Assembly: GCF_006376615.1 (NCBI RefSeq)
Contig: NZ_VEXQ01000012.1
Coordinates: 1-64,000, forward strand
Direction of reading: 5' to 3'
Length of the DNA stretch: 64,000 bases
Source of the DNA: Buttiauxella sp. B2
GTDB lineage: Bacteria; Pseudomonadota; Gammaproteobacteria; Enterobacterales; Enterobacteriaceae
The translations under genes and the position numbers were made by a program. Of the stretch, positions 7,707 through 17,937 are shown piece after piece. Numbering within the stretch: the first letter of the stretch is position 1; each line of letters opens with the position of its first letter. The notes under the pieces were generated by a model. The model did not search any database and had not been told where the DNA came from. It worked only from the letters and a program-made list of their open reading frames with translations.

Positions 7707-8957
7707 TTAATGTGCGCGATGATGCAAACGCGTACCCACTATTAATGAAATGACCAACAGTGAGCCAATAAAACCTGCGACACCAGGCCAGCCAAACTGA
7801 TGCCAGAAAACGCCACCTAACGTCCCGGCGATGCTTGAACCGAGGTAATAGCTAAACAAATATAATGAAGATGCTTGCCCTTTCGCGCGTTTTGCACGCG
7901 GGCCAATCCAGCTGCTGGCAACTGAGTGGGCTGCGAAAAATCCCGCAGAAAACAGCAACATGCCCGCAAAGATAATCGTTAGTGGAGAGAAGACGGTGAG
8001 CACTAAACCCAGCAGCATGACTGCGGTGGAAACCATCATCACCGGGCCGCGCCCAAATTTGGTGGTCATCGCTCCCGCTTTTGGTGAACTCCAGGTGCCT
8101 GTTAAATACGCCACCGACAACAAACCCACCACCGCCTGGCTTAAAAACCATGGCCCTTGCATCAGACGATAACCGATGTAATTAAACAGCGTGACAAATG
8201 CGCCCATCAATAAAAAACCCTGGGCAAATAACAGCGGCAAACCCTGGTCCCGCCAGTGCAGGCGAAAGTTTATAAACAAAGTTTTTGGCCGCAACGAAGA
8301 AGGGCGGAAATGTTTGGAAGCAGGCAGTATCTTCCAGAACATTAAGGCCGATGCCAGAGCGAAACAGCCGATAGCAGCAACGGCAATGCGCCAGTTAAAA
8401 ACATCAGTAATCACGCCGCTTAACAGGCGGCCACTCATACCACCAATGGAGTTCCCACTGATATACAGCCCCATCGAAAATGCCACCACGCTTGGGTGAA
8501 TTTCTTCACTCAGATAGGTCATGCCTACGGCAGCGACACCGCTCAGTGAAAGTCCAATCAAGGCGCGCATCACCAAAATCCCATGCCAACTGGTCATCAT
8601 GGTGGAAAGCAGGGTACAGCTTGAGGCGAGCAACAGCGCGGTGACCATCACGGGTTTACGGCCAATCGCATCGGAAAGTGGCCCGGTAAATAACAGCCCA
8701 ATCGCCAGCATCGCGGTAGAAACAGATAATGAGATACTGCTGCTGGCGGGTGATACGCTAAATTCTTGCGACAAAACCGGCAATATCGGTTGTACGCAAT
8801 AAAGCAGAGCGAAGGTGGCAAGTCCTGCAGAAAACAGCGCTAATGTGACGCGCATAAACTGTGGTGAACCACGTTTGATGTAAGTGACAGGCTGGGGGGA
8901 ACGTCTTTCGTCAACATCCTGTACCGGTGCGGTGTCGACGAGGGTTGTACGGCTCAA
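7707..8957 (-). CDS. ynfM: MFS transporter YnfM
   Basis: Major facilitator superfamily inner-membrane protein of 416 residues (E. coli YnfM 417) with about twelve hydrophobic segments. The family loop motif is seen as GPLSDAIGRKPVM. In E. coli YnfM is linked to efflux of arabinose-type sugars; the true substrate here cannot be read from sequence. It is divergent from the LysR gene ynfL across about 100 bases, the classic layout of a LysR regulator and its target. Confidence 0.9.
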   Translation of the reverse strand: MSRTTLVDTAPVQDVDERRSPQPVTYIKRGSPQFMRVTLALFSAGLATFALLYCVQPILPVLSQEFSVSPASSSISLSVSTAMLAIGLLFTGPLSDAIGRKPVMVTALLLASSCTLLSTMMTSWHGILVMRALIGLSLSGVAAVGMTYLSEEIHPSVVAFSMGLYISGNSIGGMSGRLLSGVITDVFNWRIAVAAIGCFALASALMFWKILPASKHFRPSSLRPKTLFINFRLHWRDQGLPLLFAQGFLLMGAFVTLFNYIGYRLMQGPWFLSQAVVGLLSVAYLTGTWSSPKAGAMTTKFGRGPVMMVSTAVMLLGLVLTVFSPLTIIFAGMLLFSAGFFAAHSVASSWIGPRAKRAKGQASSLYLFSYYLGSSIAGTLGGVFWHQFGWPGVAGFIGSLLVISLIVGTRLHHRAH

Positions 8958-9060
8958 AATGGTTCCTTAATTTACTCGTGAATAGGCGTCTTATTTCAGA
9001 GTAGAAAATCGGCAATGTTCTGTCTAATATATTAATAATCTCAATTGATATGTTTAAAGT

Positions 9061-9969
9061 ATGAATATTGAATTGCGCCACTTACGTTACTTTGTTGCGG
9101 TTGCCGAGGAATTGCATTTTGGACGAGCTGCGGCGCGTTTGCGCATCTCTCAGCCGCCACTTAGCCAGCAAATTCAAATCCTTGAACAGCAAATTGGCGC
9201 GCTTTTATTGGCGCGAACTAACCGCAGCGTGAGCTTAACGGCGGCGGGTAGTCAGTTCTTGCAGGATGCTCGACAGATTTTAAGCCAGGTTGAGACAGCC
9301 GCCGGGCGTGCCGCCAGACTGCATCAGGGGGAAACAGGGGAGTTACGCATTGGTTTCACTTCATCAGCACCATTTATTAAAGCGGTATCGGACAGCCTTT
9401 CGACCTTTCGTCGTAGCTATCCTGATGTTCACCTCCAGATGCGTGAAATTAACACTCGTGAGCAAATCGCACCGCTAAACGACGGGGAGCTTGAACTCGG
9501 ACTGATGCGTAATACACATCTACCGGACACGCTTGCCTCATGCCTGGTTCTGCGAGAGCCATTGCTGGCAATGGTGCATCGAGATCATCCTTTAGCTGGG
9601 CGTTCGAAAATATCCCTGCAACAGTTGGCAAATGAGCCGTTTGTCTTTTTTGACCCTCATGTGGGTACGGGTCTGTATGACGATATTCTCGACCTACTGA
9701 AACGCCACGGCATTTCGCCCTACATTACTCAGGAGGTCGGCGAGGCGATGACCATTATTGGCCTGGTGTCTGCGGGACTCGGGGTTTCGATACTTCCTGC
9801 CTCATTCGAACGGATTCGAATATCGGATGTGGTTTGGCTGCCTTTAGAAGAATCTGAAGCGCAATCGGAAATGCTGCTGGTGTGGCCAAAGCATCGTGAA
9901 CGCTCTGCGGCAGCGCTGCGAATCTCCAGACTGCTAACTCAGTCAATAACGGCTTTAAAAGGCATTTAA
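9061..9969 (+). CDS. ynfL: LysR-family regulator YnfL
   Basis: LysR-type transcription factor of 302 residues. The N-terminal winged helix-turn-helix (about residues 1-60) reads MNIELRHLRYFVAVAEELHF and then RLRISQPPLSQQIQILE. The effector-binding domain follows. It matches E. coli YnfL in identity pattern, length (297) and divergent pairing with ynfM, which it probably regulates from the shared 8958-9060 spacer. The inducer is unknown. Confidence 0.9.
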   Translation: MNIELRHLRYFVAVAEELHFGRAAARLRISQPPLSQQIQILEQQIGALLLARTNRSVSLTAAGSQFLQDARQILSQVETAAGRAARLHQGETGELRIGFTSSAPFIKAVSDSLSTFRRSYPDVHLQMREINTREQIAPLNDGELELGLMRNTHLPDTLASCLVLREPLLAMVHRDHPLAGRSKISLQQLANEPFVFFDPHVGTGLYDDILDLLKRHGISPYITQEVGEAMTIIGLVSAGLGVSILPASFERIRISDVVWLPLEESEAQSEMLLVWPKHRERSAAALRISRLLTQSITALKGI

Positions 9970-10086
9970 AAGAGCAGAATATGTGCGGTAAATCACAACC
10001 CTACCTAAATATTTGACTCCTTCACTTGAAGTGTTTCACCATAGCCCAAAGTTTATTTCGAAGCGCGAAAATAAAGGGAGTCGCAA

Positions 10087-11304
10087 GTGGTTGCTGATAG
10101 CCAACCGGGCCATATAGATCAGATAAAGCAAACCAATGCGGGCGTTGTTTATCGTCTGATTGATACCCATGGTCCGGTATCGCGCATCGATCTTTCTCGC
10201 CTGGCACAACTCGCTCCTGCCAGCATCACGAAAATTGTTCGTGAAATGATTGAAGCCCATCTGGTTCAGGAGACGGAAATTCAGGATCCTGGTAGCCGGG
10301 GCCGTCCTGCCGTGGGTCTGATGCTGGAAACTGAAGCATGGCATTATTTGTCCGTGCGTATTAGTCGTGGGGAAATCTCACTGGGTCTGCATGACTTAAG
10401 CAGTAAGTTGATTGTTGAAGATACCGTTTCGCTGGTCATTGAAGACTTGCAACCGCTTATCGAACGGATAATCGCGCAGATAGACCAATTTTTTATCCGT
10501 CATCAGCAGAAACTCGAACGACTTACCGCGATTGCCATCACTATGCCGGGCATTATCGATACTAAACGCGGCATAGTGCACCGTATGCCGTTTTATGAAA
10601 TCTGCGATATGCCTTTGGGCGAGATTTTGGAAAACTATACTGGTGTTCCGGTGTATATCCAGCATGACATCAGCGCCTGGACGATGGCAGAAGGGCTTTT
10701 TGGTGCCTCAAAAGGTGCGCGGGATGTTATTCAGGTTGTGATAGATAACAACGTCGGTGCAGGTGTGATTACTGATGGACGCTTACTTCATGCGGGCAGC
10801 AGCAGCCTGGTCGAAATTGGCCATACGCAAGTCGATCCCTTTGGTAAACGCTGTTATTGCGGTAACCATGGCTGCCTGGAAACTATTGCCAGTGTCGACA
10901 GTGTGCTGGAACTGGCACAGTTGCGAATGAGCCAGTCAATGGGTTCGATGCTGCACGAACAACCGCTGACGGTGGAATCGCTCTGCGACGCCGCGCTGAA
11001 CGGTGATCTATTGGCGAAAGATATCATTCTTGGCATCGGTACCAATGTCGGTCGTATTCTTGCGATTATGGTCAATTTGTTCCATCCACAAAAAATCCTG
11101 ATTGGTTCACCTTTCAACCGAGCCGCAGATATTCTGCATCCGGCAATAACTAGCTGCATCCGCCAACAGGCGTTACCGGCATATAGCGAGCATATGATTG
11201 TCGAAAGTACCCAGTACAACCACCGTGGAACGATGGCGGGGGCTGCGCTGGTGAAAGACGCAATGTATAACGGCTCGTTATTGATTCGCTTGCTGCAAGG
11301 GTAA
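10087..11304 (+). CDS. mlc: Transcriptional repressor Mlc (DgsA)
   Basis: ROK-family repressor of ptsG, ptsHI, manXYZ and malT; it is sequestered at the membrane by unphosphorylated EIIBC-Glc (PtsG). It has 405 residues against 406 in E. coli. The start is GTG, as in E. coli, preceded by GGGAG. The N-terminal helix-turn-helix contains SRIDLSRLAQLAPASITKIVREM. The ROK/zinc signature CYCGNHGCLE is at about residues 256-265, and the C-terminal amphipathic helix ends YNGSLLIRLLQG. It lies between ynfL and bioD2 as in E. coli. Confidence 0.97.
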   Translation: MVADSQPGHIDQIKQTNAGVVYRLIDTHGPVSRIDLSRLAQLAPASITKIVREMIEAHLVQETEIQDPGSRGRPAVGLMLETEAWHYLSVRISRGEISLGLHDLSSKLIVEDTVSLVIEDLQPLIERIIAQIDQFFIRHQQKLERLTAIAITMPGIIDTKRGIVHRMPFYEICDMPLGEILENYTGVPVYIQHDISAWTMAEGLFGASKGARDVIQVVIDNNVGAGVITDGRLLHAGSSSLVEIGHTQVDPFGKRCYCGNHGCLETIASVDSVLELAQLRMSQSMGSMLHEQPLTVESLCDAALNGDLLAKDIILGIGTNVGRILAIMVNLFHPQKILIGSPFNRAADILHPAITSCIRQQALPAYSEHMIVESTQYNHRGTMAGAALVKDAMYNGSLLIRLLQG

Positions 11305-11427
11305 TGTCATTGGCTGATTCACTAAAAATTGCGCTATCTCAATCTGGTCGAATCACTAATCTTTTAGACTTTCACTCCTGAATTAATCAATTTTTAATCA
11401 CTTTGAGCATTACCTTGGGAGTTAGTC

Positions 11428-12123
11428 ATGCTTACGCGTTTCTTTATAACGGGTACCGATACTGCGGTCGGGAAGACTGTGGTTTCTCGCGCCTTGTTGC
11501 AGGCTCTTGCGGCCAGTGGCAAAAGTGTCGTCGGCTATAAGCCGGTAGCCAAAGGCAGTAAAGAAACGCCAGAGGGTTTACGCAACAAAGACGCGTTAGT
11601 TCTGCAAAGTGTTTCAAGCATCGAACTCCCTTACGAAGCCATTAATCCTATCGCTTTGAGCGAAGAGGAAAGCAGTGTTAGCCACAACGGTCCGATTAAC
11701 TACTCGCTACTGTCTGACGGGTTACAACACTTAACCGGGCAAGTTGATCACGTTGTGGTTGAAGGTACTGGCGGTTGGCGCAGCTTGATGAACGATTTAC
11801 GCCCGTTATCTGAATGGGTGGTTCAGGAGCAGTTACCGGTGCTGATGGTAGTGGGGATTCAGGAAGGGTGCATCAACCATGCCTTGCTGACGGCTCAGGC
11901 GATTGCTAATGACGGTTTACCTCTTATTGGCTGGGTAGCGAACCGTATCAATCCAGGGCTGGCACATTACGCTGAAATTATCGACGTATTAAGCAAAAAG
12001 CTGCCTGCGCCACTGGTTGGTGAGCTACCTTATTTGCCGCGTGCAGAACAAAGAGATCTCACGAACTACATTGATTTATCCAGACTTCGCGGCGCTCTGA
12101 CGGTAGACCGTTTGCGGGCGTAA
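11428..12123 (+). CDS. bioD2: Dethiobiotin synthetase paralogue BioD2 (YnfK)
   Basis: ATP-dependent dethiobiotin synthase family protein of 231 residues, the same size as E. coli YnfK. The P-loop is GTDTAVGKT (residues 9-17). The substrate-proximal lysine is in GYKPVAKGS, and the second motif is [13 protein letters not shown]. coli carries a main bioD in the bio operon and this paralogue next to mlc. Context and length indicate the paralogue; whether it makes biotin here is not known. Its 3' end overlaps clcB on the other strand by 48 bases. Confidence 0.92.
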   Translation: MLTRFFITGTDTAVGKTVVSRALLQALAASGKSVVGYKPVAKGSKETPEGLRNKDALVLQSVSSIELPYEAINPIALSEEESSVSHNGPINYSLLSDGLQHLTGQVDHVVVEGTGGWRSLMNDLRPLSEWVVQEQLPVLMVVGIQEGCINHALLTAQAIANDGLPLIGWVANRINPGLAHYAEIIDVLSKKLPAPLVGELPYLPRAEQRDLTNYIDLSRLRGALTVDRLRA

Positions 12124-13371
12124 CCAGCGCGAAAGTGCAGAAGCAATAACGCACGCCACCAATAAACCGGGGAGTATTGTAAACTCTCCGGTCATTTCAC
12201 AAACCATCAGTGTGGACATAATCGGAGCATGCGTTGTGGCCGCCAAAAGCGTTGCCATTCCAGTGAGTGCCAGCAGTATTGCAACGTTATCTCCGCTCCA
12301 CGCCCATAATCCACACCATTGACCCACTAGCATTCCCAGCGCTGCACCAACGAATAATGTCGGTGTGAATACGCCGCCGGGTGCGCCAGAACCGCTGCTC
12401 GCCAGCACCGCCACCAGTTTATAGACCAGAACCCCGGCCACGAAAAGCAGCGCTGGAGGTTGTGATAAAAACGATTGCACCACACTGTAACCATTTCCCC
12501 AGACTAGCGGCGTGATAAGCGATAAAAGCCCAACCAGCAAGCCACCCAACGCAATTTGTAGGGGAGGAATTAAATGCAAACTCTGAAACAGCTTGCTGCT
12601 TTGCGCCATTAGCCAAAGAAACAGTGGCCCGGCAAAACCCGCGAGTATGCCAAGCGATGCCATCAGCAGATATTGGACAGGTTGCGGGGTGCCTAGCGCC
12701 CGGACTGTATAAAGCAGCGCTTGTTCATCGTTCAACAAGTGGGTCATCAGCAACGCGCTGACGGCGGCAATGACCACCGGGCCGAGCGAGGCGAGCATTA
12801 GTGTGCCAAAGAGAATCTCGGCGATAAACAAGCTACCCGCAAGCGGAGCATGATAAGCACTGGCCATCCCCGCCGCTGCACCGCAGGCAACCCATAATTT
12901 CCACTCATCTTTATGCGAGAAACGTTGCGCGAACACTGAAGCGAAGACGGTTGCCAGCAGTACCATCGCCCCTTCACGGCCAATTGCGCTGCCGCTTGCC
13001 ACAACAATCAGCGAGGCGGCAGATTTGACCAGACTTGCGGATACATCCAACCGCCCATCACCGGTTTCAATGGCTTCCATATAATCGGTTGGCGCTGATG
13101 GGCGCTGACGTGTGGCACGCTGCCAACCCCAAAGTAACGCACCGGCAAGCAAGCCGCCGAGGGCCGGAGTGAGTAACCTTCGCCATGGGGGCAATGCCGC
13201 AGCGGCGGCAACTAAACTGCCACTGTGATCACCCAGGAATACGCTTTCAAGAAAGTACATCGACTGACGAAACAGCCAGACGATGATTGCGGAGGCGATA
13301 CCAATCCCGACGGCGAAAATAAGCCGCCGCAACATACCTTTCATGTCCGGGAAGTGATGTAAGCGATGCAT
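12076..13371 (-). CDS. clcB: Voltage-gated ClC-type chloride channel ClcB
   Basis: CLC-family inner-membrane protein linked in E. coli to extreme acid resistance. ClC filter motifs are present: GSAIGREGA and [12 protein letters not shown], with about ten or more hydrophobic segments. The start chosen at 13371 (MHRLHHF, with AGG upstream) gives 431 residues. The ATG at 13335 (MLRRLIF) aligns with the start of 418-residue E. coli ClcB and is also credible, and an ATG at 13407 is less likely. The gene runs convergently into bioD2, and the last 15 codons plus the stop overlap it. Confidence 0.92.
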   Translation of the reverse strand: MHRLHHFPDMKGMLRRLIFAVGIGIASAIIVWLFRQSMYFLESVFLGDHSGSLVAAAAALPPWRRLLTPALGGLLAGALLWGWQRATRQRPSAPTDYMEAIETGDGRLDVSASLVKSAASLIVVASGSAIGREGAMVLLATVFASVFAQRFSHKDEWKLWVACGAAAGMASAYHAPLAGSLFIAEILFGTLMLASLGPVVIAAVSALLMTHLLNDEQALLYTVRALGTPQPVQYLLMASLGILAGFAGPLFLWLMAQSSKLFQSLHLIPPLQIALGGLLVGLLSLITPLVWGNGYSVVQSFLSQPPALLFVAGVLVYKLVAVLASSGSGAPGGVFTPTLFVGAALGMLVGQWCGLWAWSGDNVAILLALTGMATLLAATTHAPIMSTLMVCEMTGEFTILPGLLVACVIASALSRWLRPQTVYRQSAAKSG

Positions 13372-13435
13372 TAAGCCTATTGTAGAGTGGGTAAAGCGAA
13401 GCGTCACTCGGAAACATCAACGAGTTGTGTAACCG

Positions 13436-13460
13436 AAGGCGGATGATGGACATCCGCCTT
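13436..13460 (-). terminator. Hairpin downstream of the osm operon
   Basis: AAGGCGGATG-ATGGA-CATCCGCCTT is a perfect ten-base-pair stem with a five-base loop, located just after the osmV stop (13467). No long T tract follows on the minus strand (TTCGGTTAC), so it may act as a 3' stabiliser or weak terminator. Confidence 0.55.
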
Positions 13461-13466
13461 GAGATT

Positions 13467-14612
13467 TTACGGCTGGTAAATATTTAACACCCGACGAGTA
13501 CGACCCGAACTCAGGTAGTCGGCAATATAATCTTGCGAAATCTCGCCGCTGTAGCGCCCGTCTTCATCGGTGATAGGCATCCACACCATATTATGCTCGT
13601 AGAGTTTCGACAGCACGATACGCAAGTTATCTTCTGCACGCCCTGTAACGCGGAAAGGGTGCAGCAATTCAGAGCATGAGCCTGTGGCACCACGTGCTTC
13701 CCGGCGTTTCACAAATCCTAATGGCTTACCTTCACCGTCCACCACGGTAATCGAACGCATGTCGTTATCATCCATGGTGGCAAACGCCTCCGGTAATGAT
13801 GTGGACTCACGTGCGGTAATAGTCGGTTGTTGGTCCGTTACATCACCTGCCTGAACCAGCAGCAGCCGTTTCAGTGTGCGGTCCTGGCCGACAAACGAGC
13901 CGACAAACTCATTGGCCGGTTTGGCAAGCAACTCATCAGGGCTGGCACACTGCACGATTTTCCCCTGACGGAACACGGCGATACGGTCACCTAGCTTCAG
14001 CGCTTCATCAATATCATGGCTAACCAGCATGACGGTTTTCTTCAACTGACGCTGCATTTCCAGGAACTCATTCTGAATCGCTTCGCGGTTGATAGGGTCA
14101 ACTGCACCAAAAGGCTCGTCCATCAGCAACACCGGAGGATCTGCCGCCAGCGCTCGAATCACGCCAATACGCTGTTGCTGCCCACCCGACATCTCGCGGG
14201 GGTAACGATTCAGAAATTTAGTCGGGTCGAGCGCAACCATACTCATCAATTCGCTGGCCCGCTCTTTACAACGGGCTTTATCCCAGCCCAACATGCGCGG
14301 CACAACCGTAATATTTTCTTCAATCGTCATATTCGGGAACAGGCCGATTTGTTGGATAACGTAGCCAATATTGCGGCGTAAAGTCACGGTATCCAGCTCG
14401 TTAGTATTTTTACCGTTAATCAGAATATTGCCGTCAGTTGGGGCAATCAGCCGGTTAATCATTTTGAGCGTCGTGGTTTTGCCGCAGCCGGAAGGGCCGA
14501 GCAGCACACACATTTCACCTTCAGGCACATTCAGGCTGACATTATCAACCGCGTTAAAAGTTTGGCCATTCTTCTGAACGAACTGTTTAGTGAGATTTTC
14601 CAGTTTAATCAT
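13467..14612 (-). CDS. osmV: OsmU osmoprotectant ABC transporter, ATP-binding subunit
   Basis: ATPase of a betaine/choline-type (OpuC/OsmU) importer, 381 residues. The ABC domain has Walker A GPSGCGKTT (39-47), signature SGGQQQRIG and Walker B LLMDEPFGAVD. The C-terminal third (about 250-375) carries a pair of CBS domains, typical of osmotically gated QAT-family ATPases. It is the last gene of the osmY-osmX-osmW-osmV operon; its ATG shares one base with the osmW stop (TAATG). Salmonella has the homologous osmU operon at this same place next to dmsD, which supports the name. Confidence 0.92.
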   Translation of the reverse strand: MIKLENLTKQFVQKNGQTFNAVDNVSLNVPEGEMCVLLGPSGCGKTTTLKMINRLIAPTDGNILINGKNTNELDTVTLRRNIGYVIQQIGLFPNMTIEENITVVPRMLGWDKARCKERASELMSMVALDPTKFLNRYPREMSGGQQQRIGVIRALAADPPVLLMDEPFGAVDPINREAIQNEFLEMQRQLKKTVMLVSHDIDEALKLGDRIAVFRQGKIVQCASPDELLAKPANEFVGSFVGQDRTLKRLLLVQAGDVTDQQPTITARESTSLPEAFATMDDNDMRSITVVDGEGKPLGFVKRREARGATGSCSELLHPFRVTGRAEDNLRIVLSKLYEHNMVWMPITDEDGRYSGEISQDYIADYLSSGRTRRVLNIYQP

Positions 14613-15259
14613 TAGCGAATCCCCTTAGGAGTCAGCACCAGTTGTAGGCGGTGCAATAACCAATCAAGCACAATAGCCAATACACAAATCATGACTGCAC
14701 CGGCAATCAACATACGAATATCGCTACTACCGATCCCGTTAAGCAATAACAGACCCAATCCCCCCGCGCCGATAACTGCGGCGATAGCCATCACACCAAT
14801 GTTCATGACTACCGCCGTGCGAATTCCGCCAAAAATCACCGGCAAGGCCATTGGAATTTCTACCCAGCGCAGGCGCTGCCAAAATGTCATGCCAATACCG
14901 CGCCCTGCCTCACGCAGGCCAGGTGGCAGACTCTCAAGCGCAGTGTGTGTGTTGCGTACAATCGGCAACAGCGAATAGAGGAATACGGCGGTAATGGCGG
15001 GTAAAACGCCAATCCCTTGCCCGACCATCGAAAATAGCGGAATCATTAGGCCAAACAACGCGATAGAAGGAATTGTTAAAACGATGGTGGCGATACCGAG
15101 TACCGGGGAGGCGAGCCATTTGTGGCGCACGATTAAAATGCCCAGCGGTACACCAATCACTATCGCAAGACCCACCGCCAGCAGAACCAACCACAAGTGT
15201 TGAAGTGTCAGGCTGCCGAGATACCCTGCGTTATCAATCATATAATGCAACGTTTCCAT
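14612..15259 (-). CDS. osmW: OsmU osmoprotectant ABC transporter, permease
   Basis: Inner-membrane permease of 215 residues with about six membrane segments and the BPD-transport signature around EAGRGIGMTFWQRLRWVEIPMALPVIFGGIR. It pairs with OsmY as the heterodimeric channel for glycine-betaine-like solutes. It lies nine bases downstream of osmX and overlaps osmV by one base, so all are one transcript. Confidence 0.91.
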   Translation of the reverse strand: METLHYMIDNAGYLGSLTLQHLWLVLLAVGLAIVIGVPLGILIVRHKWLASPVLGIATIVLTIPSIALFGLMIPLFSMVGQGIGVLPAITAVFLYSLLPIVRNTHTALESLPPGLREAGRGIGMTFWQRLRWVEIPMALPVIFGGIRTAVVMNIGVMAIAAVIGAGGLGLLLLNGIGSSDIRMLIAGAVMICVLAIVLDWLLHRLQLVLTPKGIR

Positions 15260-15268
15260 GATGCCTCC

Positions 15269-16171
15269 TTAGAGTAAACCTTTCTGTTGCAGGAATTCAC
15301 GAGCCACTTGCTGCGGGGTTTCATGGTCGATATCCACTTTGGCATTCAGCGTGGATATCACGTCGTTGTTAAGCAAACTGGAGAGGGTATCCAGAGCGTC
15401 TTCAAGGCCTGGGTTTGCTTCCAGCGTCTCTTTACGCACCACTGGCGTGACGGCGTAACTTGGGAAAAAGCCTTTATCATCGCGCAGGACTTTCAGGTCG
15501 AAACCTTTTACTCGCCCATCAGTGGTGTAAATCAATCCGGCATCCACAAAGCCATCACGCACGGCGTTATAGACAAGGCCGGGGTCCATTTGGCGAATCT
15601 GTGGTCGGTCGAGTGGCATGTTGTAGGCTTGCTGCAACGGCTTCATACCATCGCTTCGTCCGGCAAACTCCAGGTCCAGGCCGAGCATCCAGTTGTTATC
15701 CGGGTCGGTCTGGCGGATGTGTTCAATTTTGGCCACTAGTTCGGACATGGTGTTGATGTTCTCCTCTTCAGCGCGTTTGCGCTGCATGGCGAAAGCGTAG
15801 GTATTATTCATATCCGCCGGTTTCAGCCAAACCAGACCCAGTTTTGCATCTAGCTTTTTAACGGTGTCGTAAGATTCCTGTGGCGTCATTCGTTTATTGA
15901 TGTGGTTAAAAATGATCAGTGAGGTACCGGTATATTCCCAGGTCATATCCACTTGTTTGTTGATCATCGCATTACGGGAAATTACGGTGGCAATGTTGGT
16001 TTGGGGCTTAATCTGGAACCCTTTTTTACCCAGGTACTGCGTGGTCATCGCCGACAAAATATGCTGCTCAGTAAAGCTTTTTGTCGCCAGTACGATAGGG
16101 TCGGCTTTTGCTATACCTGCGAGCAATATCGTTACGGTAAGTGCAGCTAACAGCGGTATAAATGGCTTCAT
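15269..16171 (-). CDS. osmX: OsmU osmoprotectant ABC transporter, periplasmic binding protein
   Basis: Periplasmic solute-binding protein of 300 residues of the OpuAC/ProX-like family, with a signal peptide at residues 1 to about 23 ([17 protein letters not shown]). The mature part contains the typical [15 protein letters not shown] start and the [12 protein letters not shown] motif, where aromatic residues form the quaternary-amine pocket. It sits between the two permease genes, as in Salmonella osmU and E. coli yehWXYZ-type systems. Confidence 0.91.
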   Translation of the reverse strand: MKPFIPLLAALTVTILLAGIAKADPIVLATKSFTEQHILSAMTTQYLGKKGFQIKPQTNIATVISRNAMINKQVDMTWEYTGTSLIIFNHINKRMTPQESYDTVKKLDAKLGLVWLKPADMNNTYAFAMQRKRAEEENINTMSELVAKIEHIRQTDPDNNWMLGLDLEFAGRSDGMKPLQQAYNMPLDRPQIRQMDPGLVYNAVRDGFVDAGLIYTTDGRVKGFDLKVLRDDKGFFPSYAVTPVVRKETLEANPGLEDALDTLSSLLNNDVISTLNAKVDIDHETPQQVAREFLQQKGLL

Positions 16172-16190
16172 AAATAGCTCCTTTTTGTTG

Positions 16191-16907
16191 TTATTTCGCT
16201 GTGTGTGGGCTTAACGCACGTCCTAAACCGGCGAGAGCAACATCAAGGGCAAGGGCAAAGAGTGCCGTGGCGGCTGCACCTAAAATTAGCGTCGGGAAGT
16301 CGTTGAGATAAATACCCGGGAAAATAAGTTCTCCATAGCTGCTGGCACCAATCAAAAATGCCAACGGTGCTGTACCCACGTTAATTGCTGTTGCAATACG
16401 GATGCCCGACAAGATGACAGACCATGCGTTTGGTATTTCTACCTGACGCAAGCGCTGCCATTTTGTCATACCAATCCCATTGGCGGCTTCAATCAGTGAG
16501 GGGGAAACGCCACATAAACCGGAATAGGTATTACGAACAATCGGTAGAAGTGATGCGAGGAACAACGCGATAATGGCTGGTTTGTCGCCAATGCCTATGA
16601 ACACCATCGCCAGCGCCAATACTGCTAAAGGTGGCAAGGTGTTCCCGACATTAAATATCTGCATGACATATTCGGCCCAGCGACGAGCAGCAGGGCGGCT
16701 GAGCAGAATCCCGCTTGGGACTCCCACTAACAGAGCCAGTGCCATTGAGCTAAACACTAAAATCAAATGCTGTTGCCCGAGATAAAGTAAATCCACTTTG
16801 CGAGCTTGTATTGTTTCGAGGCCAATTCCCCAGATGAGTAAACCAAGCACCACAATAAGTGCCAGAGCGCCTAAAAAAGTGCGCTTAACTAACGATGTAT
16901 TTTGCAT
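16191..16907 (-). CDS. osmY: OsmU osmoprotectant ABC transporter, permease
   Basis: Inner-membrane permease of 238 residues, paralogous to OsmW. The EAA-like loop is [26 protein letters not shown]. It is the first gene of the minus-strand osm operon, so the promoter must lie in 16908-17254. The Salmonella OsmU permease should not be confused with the unrelated E. coli periplasmic protein also called OsmY. Confidence 0.9.
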   Translation of the reverse strand: MQNTSLVKRTFLGALALIVVLGLLIWGIGLETIQARKVDLLYLGQQHLILVFSSMALALLVGVPSGILLSRPAARRWAEYVMQIFNVGNTLPPLAVLALAMVFIGIGDKPAIIALFLASLLPIVRNTYSGLCGVSPSLIEAANGIGMTKWQRLRQVEIPNAWSVILSGIRIATAINVGTAPLAFLIGASSYGELIFPGIYLNDFPTLILGAAATALFALALDVALAGLGRALSPHTAK

Positions 16908-17254
16908 TGCTGTGTGTCTCCCTGGGTGCCACGTTATAGCCGCCTTGTGGGCCGCATGTTGTTATGCCTAGTGTCGGCAGGGTGTTTTGACCTATAGCAA
17001 CGCAGCGGGAATGATTCCACTTTATGAGAAAATTTATAGGCTAATGATTTGTAGGGGGATTAATGTTTTTCCCTTGTACCGCCTCGCTTGCAGGCGCTAC
17101 GTAAAGAATTGTCTTAAAATGATAATGCGTAAGTTACACCGTAACTTTTGTGAAATGAGGTTAAGGTGTTTAGCAGGGGGATTAATGCAAGATTATTGGC
17201 GGGTGAACCCGCCAAACAATAACTTTTGAATCGAAGCGACCGCTTCTCAGATTC
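16908..17254. other. osm promoter region and 3' end of the dms operon
   Basis: 347 bases without a convincing gene. It holds the osm operon promoter and, near 17196-17215, the inverted repeat TTGGCGGG-TGAA-CCCGCCAA downstream of the dmsD stop, a likely 3' end hairpin of the dms transcript although no clear T tract follows. No osmotic or RpoS-type element could be assigned with confidence. Confidence 0.5.
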
Positions 17255-17881
17255 TTAGAAATAGAGCTCTTTGCTGGCAACCGGAATCAGCATTCCATCA
17301 CGCCAGTTAGCAAGAGTAATTTGGGTTAATTCACCCAGTGCCTTGTAGAACGGATGCTCGGCATTGGCGATGAACAACTCCAGAAAACGTCCGCTCCACT
17401 GCAGGATATGCCAGGCGAGCAACTCGTCTACTTTCTGATGCAAGCCTTCTTCGGCAAGCCAGGCTGCCAGCATCAGCAGCAGACCGATGTGGTCATCCGG
17501 TTCGTTTGACTCTTGCTCGTTGGAGATATCGTTCTTACGCATCCAGCGGCGCAGCTCAAGCATTGAATCACCAAACAGCACCTGTTCTTTATCAAGGTAG
17601 ACCGAGCCCCACGGCGAAGCCGGGAGAGCATAGGGGCCAATAAACAGGCGCTGCCAGGCTTCGCTCAACGATTCTGGCTCATAGTTGAATCCGTCTGCCA
17701 TACGTTGCGCGATAGCTGCCAGTTCTTCATGCTGAACGGGCCATTGTTGGGCCCATACAGGGTCTGCAAGATTGGCGTACAACGTTGCTACGTCCCGGCT
17801 GCTGGGCTCTTGATAAAACAGTGCGCCGAGCACTTTTCCTGTCAGGGCGATAGTCGCCATTCTTTGCTTAGTTTCAGACAT
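17255..17881 (-). CDS. dmsD: Tat proofreading chaperone DmsD
   Basis: TorD/DmsD-family cytosolic chaperone of 208 residues (E. coli 204). It binds the twin-arginine leader of DmsA/YnfE and delays export until the cofactor is loaded. Family motifs visible are WQRLFIGPYALPASPWGSVYLD, DSMLELRRWM and EPDDHIGLLLMLAAWL, followed by LLAWHILQWSGRFLELF. The start at 17881 (MSETKQRM) was chosen because it gives family length and has GGAAAAG upstream; longer frames run into the intergenic space. It is the last gene of the dmsABC-dmsD operon. Confidence 0.94.
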   Translation of the reverse strand: MSETKQRMATIALTGKVLGALFYQEPSSRDVATLYANLADPVWAQQWPVQHEELAAIAQRMADGFNYEPESLSEAWQRLFIGPYALPASPWGSVYLDKEQVLFGDSMLELRRWMRKNDISNEQESNEPDDHIGLLLMLAAWLAEEGLHQKVDELLAWHILQWSGRFLELFIANAEHPFYKALGELTQITLANWRDGMLIPVASKELYF

Positions 17882-17937
17882 CGTTCTTTTCCTTGTTGCG
17901 CGAAGATGCGCGAGTTTTCCCGCGCATTTTGTACTAA

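Noticed and set aside
11721-11730. GTTACAACAC inside bioD2 resembling the Ter core
   Set aside because: Flanking bases needed for Tus (TTA before, ATACT after) are absent and it lies in coding sequence.
16987-17229. 80-codon plus-strand frame in the osmY-dmsD gap
   Set aside because: No ribosome site, basic mixed composition without pattern, and it crosses the osm promoter region.
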